Source: Todiramphus chloris collaris
Lineage: Eukaryota; Chordata; Aves; Coraciiformes; Alcedinidae
DNA: 64,000 bases
Assembly (NCBI GenBank): GCA_025345505.1
Contig: JANVCC010000047.1
Location: forward strand, 9,958,413 to 10,022,412
Reading direction: 5' to 3'
The notes under the pieces were generated by a model. The model made no database searches and was not told the origin of the DNA. It saw nothing but the letters and a program-made list of their open reading frames with translations. The translations under genes and the position numbers were made by a program. This document shows, in pieces, positions 61,062-64,000 of this stretch (its first letter is position 1; every line of letters begins with the position of its first letter).

Positions 61062-63665
61062 CTAGTATCTTACCACCCTCACTGTAAAGAATTTCTTCAT
61101 AATATCTAGTCTAAATCTACACACAACCAGCTTACAGCCATTACCCCTCATCCTATCACTACAAGCCCTTGTAAAAAGTCCCTCCCCAGCTTTCTTGTAG
61201 GTCCCCTCCAGGTCTCTCCAGAGCCTTCTCTTATCCAGGCTGTACAATCCCCTCTCTCTCAGCCTGTCCCCATAGTGGAGGTGCTCCAACCCTCTGATCA
61301 TCTTCATGGCCCCCCCTCTAGACCTGCTCCAACAGTTCAATTTCCTTCTTGTGTTGGGGGCCCCAGAACTGGACACAGTACTCCAGATGGAGTCTCCCAA
61401 GAGCAGAGTGGAGGGGCAGAATCACCTCCCTTGACCTGCCGGCCATGCATCTTTTGATGCAGCCCAAGATATGGTTGGCCTTCTGGTCTGCAAGTTCACA
61501 CTGACAGCTCATGTCAAGTTTTTCCATTGACCAACACTCCCAAGTCCTCATTAAGACCAGTCTCAAGCCATTCTCCACCCAGCCTCTATTTGTGCTTGGG
61601 ATTGCCCTGACCCAGGTGCAGGACCTTGTACTTGGCGTTGTTGAACTTCAGGATGTTGGCATGGGCCCACCTCTCCAGCATGTCAAGGTCCCTCTGGATG
61701 GCATCCCTTCCCTCCAGTGTGCTGACTACACCACACAGACTGGTGTCATCATCAGACCTGCTGAGGGTGCACTTGGTCCGTGTCACCAACAAAGATATTA
61801 AACTGTATTGATCCCAGTACTGACCCCACTCTTCACTGGTCTCCGTTTGGACACTGAGACACTGACTACAGCTCTGAGTGCAACCACCCAGACAATTCCT
61901 TATCCAGTGAGTGGTCTGTCCATCAGATCCATGTTTTTCCAATTCAGTGACCAGGATGTCATGTGGGACAATGTCAAATGCTTCACACAAGTCCAGGTAA
62001 ATGATGTCAGTTGCTCCTTTCTTATCCACTGATGTTGTAACTCCATTACAGAAGGCCATCAAATTTATCAGGCATGATTTGCCCTCGGTGAAGCCATGCT
62101 GCTTTCCACCTCTTCATTTTCCATGTCCCTTAGAAGAGCCTTCAGGAGGATCTGCTCCATGACCTTGCCAGGTACAGAGGGGAGGTTGACAAGCCTATAG
62201 TTTCCAGGGGTCTTCCTTTTTTCCCTTTTTGAAGATGGGGGTTATGGCTCCCCTGTTCCAGTCAGCAGGGACTTCACCAGACTGTCATGACATTTCAAAT
62301 ATGATGGATAGTGGCTTGGCAACTTCATCCGCCAGTTCTCTCAGGACCCACAGATGAATCTTATCAAGTCCCAAAGACTTGTGCACCTTTAGGTTCTTCA
62401 GATGGTCTCAAACCTGATCTACACTTATAATGGGCAAATCTTCCTTCTCCCAGTCCCTCTGGAACTCGAGCAGTGTGACTAGAGCCCTTGCTGGTGAAGA
62501 CTGAGGCAAAGTAGTCATTGATTACCTCAGCCTTCTCCATATCCCTTGTGACCAGGTCTCCATTTTCTTTTCAGAGAGGCCCCACACCTCCCCTGGCCTT
62601 CCTTTTGTCACTGATATATCTGAAGAAATTCTTGTTCCCCTTTATGTCCCTAGCCAGATTAAACTCTATCTGTGCTCTAGCTTTCTTAACCTGATCCCTG
62701 TCTGCTCAGACAATTTTGTTCATAATCCTCCCAGTCAGCCTGTTCTTGATTCCACTCCCTAGAGACTTTGGTTTTGTGCCCAAGTAAGTCCAGGAGCACC
62801 TTGTTCATCCATGCCAGACTTCCGGCATTCTTGCCTGCCACCTTCTTTCGTGGGATGTGCTACTCCTGGGCTTGGAGGAGACAGTCTTTGAAGAGACCAG
62901 CTTTCTTGGTTCCCTCTTCCCTCCAGGGCTTTATGCCATGACACCCCACCAAGCAGGTCCATGAAGAGGATGAAGTCTACTCTTCTGAAGTCCAGAATAG
63001 TGAGCTTGCTATGCATCCTCTTTGATGCCCTAGGGATTTTAAACTCTACCATTCCATGGTTACTGCAGCCAAGGCTGTCCCTGTCACTCGCCAGCCCCTC
63101 CTTGTTGGTGAGGAGAAGATCCACCACAGCACCTCTTCTTGAAGGTTCCTCTACCACTTGGAAGAGGAAATTATCATTATGCACTCCAGGAACCTCTTAG
63201 ATTGCTGGTGCCCTGCTGTGCTGTCCTTCCAACAGATATCAGGGTGATTGAAATCTCCCATGAGGACCAGGGCTTGTGAACATGAACCTGCTCCTATGTG
63301 TTTATAGAGAGACTCATCCAGTTGTTCCTCCTGGTCAGGTGGCCTGTAGCAGACACCACACTGTGATGTCTCTTTCCCTTTCACCCTCACCCATAATCAC
63401 TCTGTTAGCCTCTCACCCACCCCCAGGCAGAGTTCCATGGACTCCCGTTGGTCACTGATGCAGAGGGCAACACCCCCTCCCCTCTTCCCCTGCTTGTCTT
63501 CCCTGAAGAGCTTGTATCCATCTATTCCTGTGCTCCAGTCGTGAGAGCCATCCCACACATCTCGGTGATGCCAAGGGCATTGGAACCGTGTAGGGACGCG
63601 CATGTCTGTAACTGTTCTCGCTTGTTCCCCATGCTCTGTGCATTAGTGGAGAGCCATTTAAGTTG
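61062..63665 (-). pseudogene. CR1 ORF2 remnant, endonuclease to C-terminus
   Basis: These are scattered minus-frame pieces of CR1 ORF2. The endonuclease includes GYKLFREDKQGKRGGGVALC (about 63475), [19 protein letters not shown] and [12 protein letters not shown] (about 63240). [20 protein letters not shown] and GCSNHGMVEF follow, where the usual SDH box reads SNH. The linker gives LDFRRVDFILF. RT motif A reads IIYLDLCEAFDIVPHDIL (about 61975), and the FADD box reads SDDD (near 61755). The C-terminus gives SREVILPLHSALGRLHLEYC and SLDKRRLWRDLEG. Frames switch repeatedly, so no functional protein can be made. In life the protein would nick DNA and copy CR1 RNA. Confidence 0.9.
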
Positions 63666-63719
63666 GGCCCCCATGGAAGATGATTTACTGACTGGAGTTC
63701 CCTTATCCTGCACCTCAGG

Positions 63720-64000
63720 TGCCCCCTTCCCAGCCCGCAGCCCAGCTGCAGATTCTGCTCTCCCAGCCGGCAATGCCGTGAGGGGCCCTGCAGAGCCCGC
63801 AGGGGCGGTGTGGGCGGGCTGCTCCGCTCGGCCCTGCGGCTGCCACCGCCCCGCTGCCGCCTTTCCCCGCCCGGCTGCGCGCAGCCCCCAGCGCCCCCGC
63901 CGCTGCCCTCCCCGCTGTGGGGGTGGGCGCCTGGCCCTGGCCACGCCCCCCGGGAGCTGCCTGGGCCTGCCGGGTCTCTCCTGGGAAAGGGGAGCTCCGA
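63720..64000. other. CpG-rich block at the window edge
   Basis: The last 280 bp are very GC-rich with dense CpG (for example GGGCGGGCTGC, CGCCCCGCTGCCGCC, GGCTGCGCGCAGC, CACGCCCCCCGGG). GC boxes of the GGGCGG type are present on both strands. The rest of the window is AT-rich and CpG-poor. It may be a host CpG-island promoter continuing to the right, or a CpG-rich upstream part of the adjoining CR1. The 140-codon minus frame across it is alanine/glycine/arginine-rich text typical of GC-rich DNA. The boundary with the CR1 is not sharp. Confidence 0.7.

Larger units (their letters stand above)
60518..63720 (-). mobile_element. CR1 LINE, long copy split by a solo LTR (minus)
   Basis: This minus-strand CR1 starts at 60518 with the inverted 3' UTR (TATAGAATGATTTTGGTTGG, AGATCATCTAGTTCCAACC). 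A 373-bp LTR interrupts it at 60606-60978. It resumes at CCAGGTTGCTCAAAGCCCC and runs through the ORF2 C-terminus, RT, linker and endonuclease to the ORF2 start near 63660 (QLKWLSTNAQSMGNKREQL). It therefore covers nearly all of ORF2, about 2.8 kb without the LTR. Many frame changes show it is older or more decayed than the copy at 34560. It may continue past 63720 into the CpG-rich block and off the window. Confidence 0.95.

Noticed and set aside
1-64000. CRISPR array, operon or prokaryotic defence system
   Set aside because: No regularly spaced direct repeats, no tightly packed long frames and no ribosome-binding patterns; repeat content is avian.

Overview
The window is vertebrate nuclear DNA, almost certainly from a bird. 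The main evidence is a set of CR1 LINEs that end in the avian CR1 3' octamer (ATTCTATG)n. Other evidence is a TGTCCTGG...TTGACA LTR of the avian ERVL type and old amniote fossils (MIR cores, L3/CR1-like remnants). No stretch reads as an intact host protein-coding gene, and no tRNA, rRNA, CRISPR array or prokaryote-style operon was seen. The composition is AT-rich and typical of intergenic or intronic DNA. I found no new biological system; the interest lies in the nested repeat fossils and a few possible regulatory blocks.

Layout. 1-10 kb: AT-rich single-copy DNA with three short CR1 tails (1192-1371 +, 5625-5970 +, 7046-7232 -) and one much older CR1/L3-like fragment (about 7955-8405 -). 10.2-17.2 kb: three minus-strand CR1 copies in a row. 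The third (14236-about 17150) is unusual because it keeps ORF1 with an SGNH-hydrolase domain as well as ORF2, but has lost about 1.1 kb across the linker and reverse transcriptase. 17-34.5 kb: mostly unique DNA with a possible LTR (about 19936-21086), two MIR fragments, a candidate conserved regulatory block (25255-25535) and a CpG-bearing candidate exon (26579-26687).

34.5-37.7 kb: the best-preserved CR1 (+ strand), with endonuclease, linker, an 840-bp open reverse transcriptase segment and the 3' tail. A 407-bp solo LTR flanked by a perfect 6-bp duplication interrupts it. 40.36-41.09 kb: a free-standing ERVL-type solo LTR with a 5-bp duplication. 41-57.9 kb: unique AT-rich DNA with an ancient L3/CR1 fossil (about 47475-48620) and a possible hAT end (about 49488). 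57.9-64 kb: a short CR1 tail, then a long minus-strand CR1 (60518-about 63720) split near its 3' end by a second solo LTR (60606-60978). The CR1 runs into a strongly CpG-rich block at the window's right edge.

As a whole the region records layered retrotransposition. MIR and L3-like fossils are oldest, CR1 copies came next, and the LTRs came last, two of them inside CR1 bodies. The CR1 reading frames are all damaged or truncated, so no working gene set is proposed.
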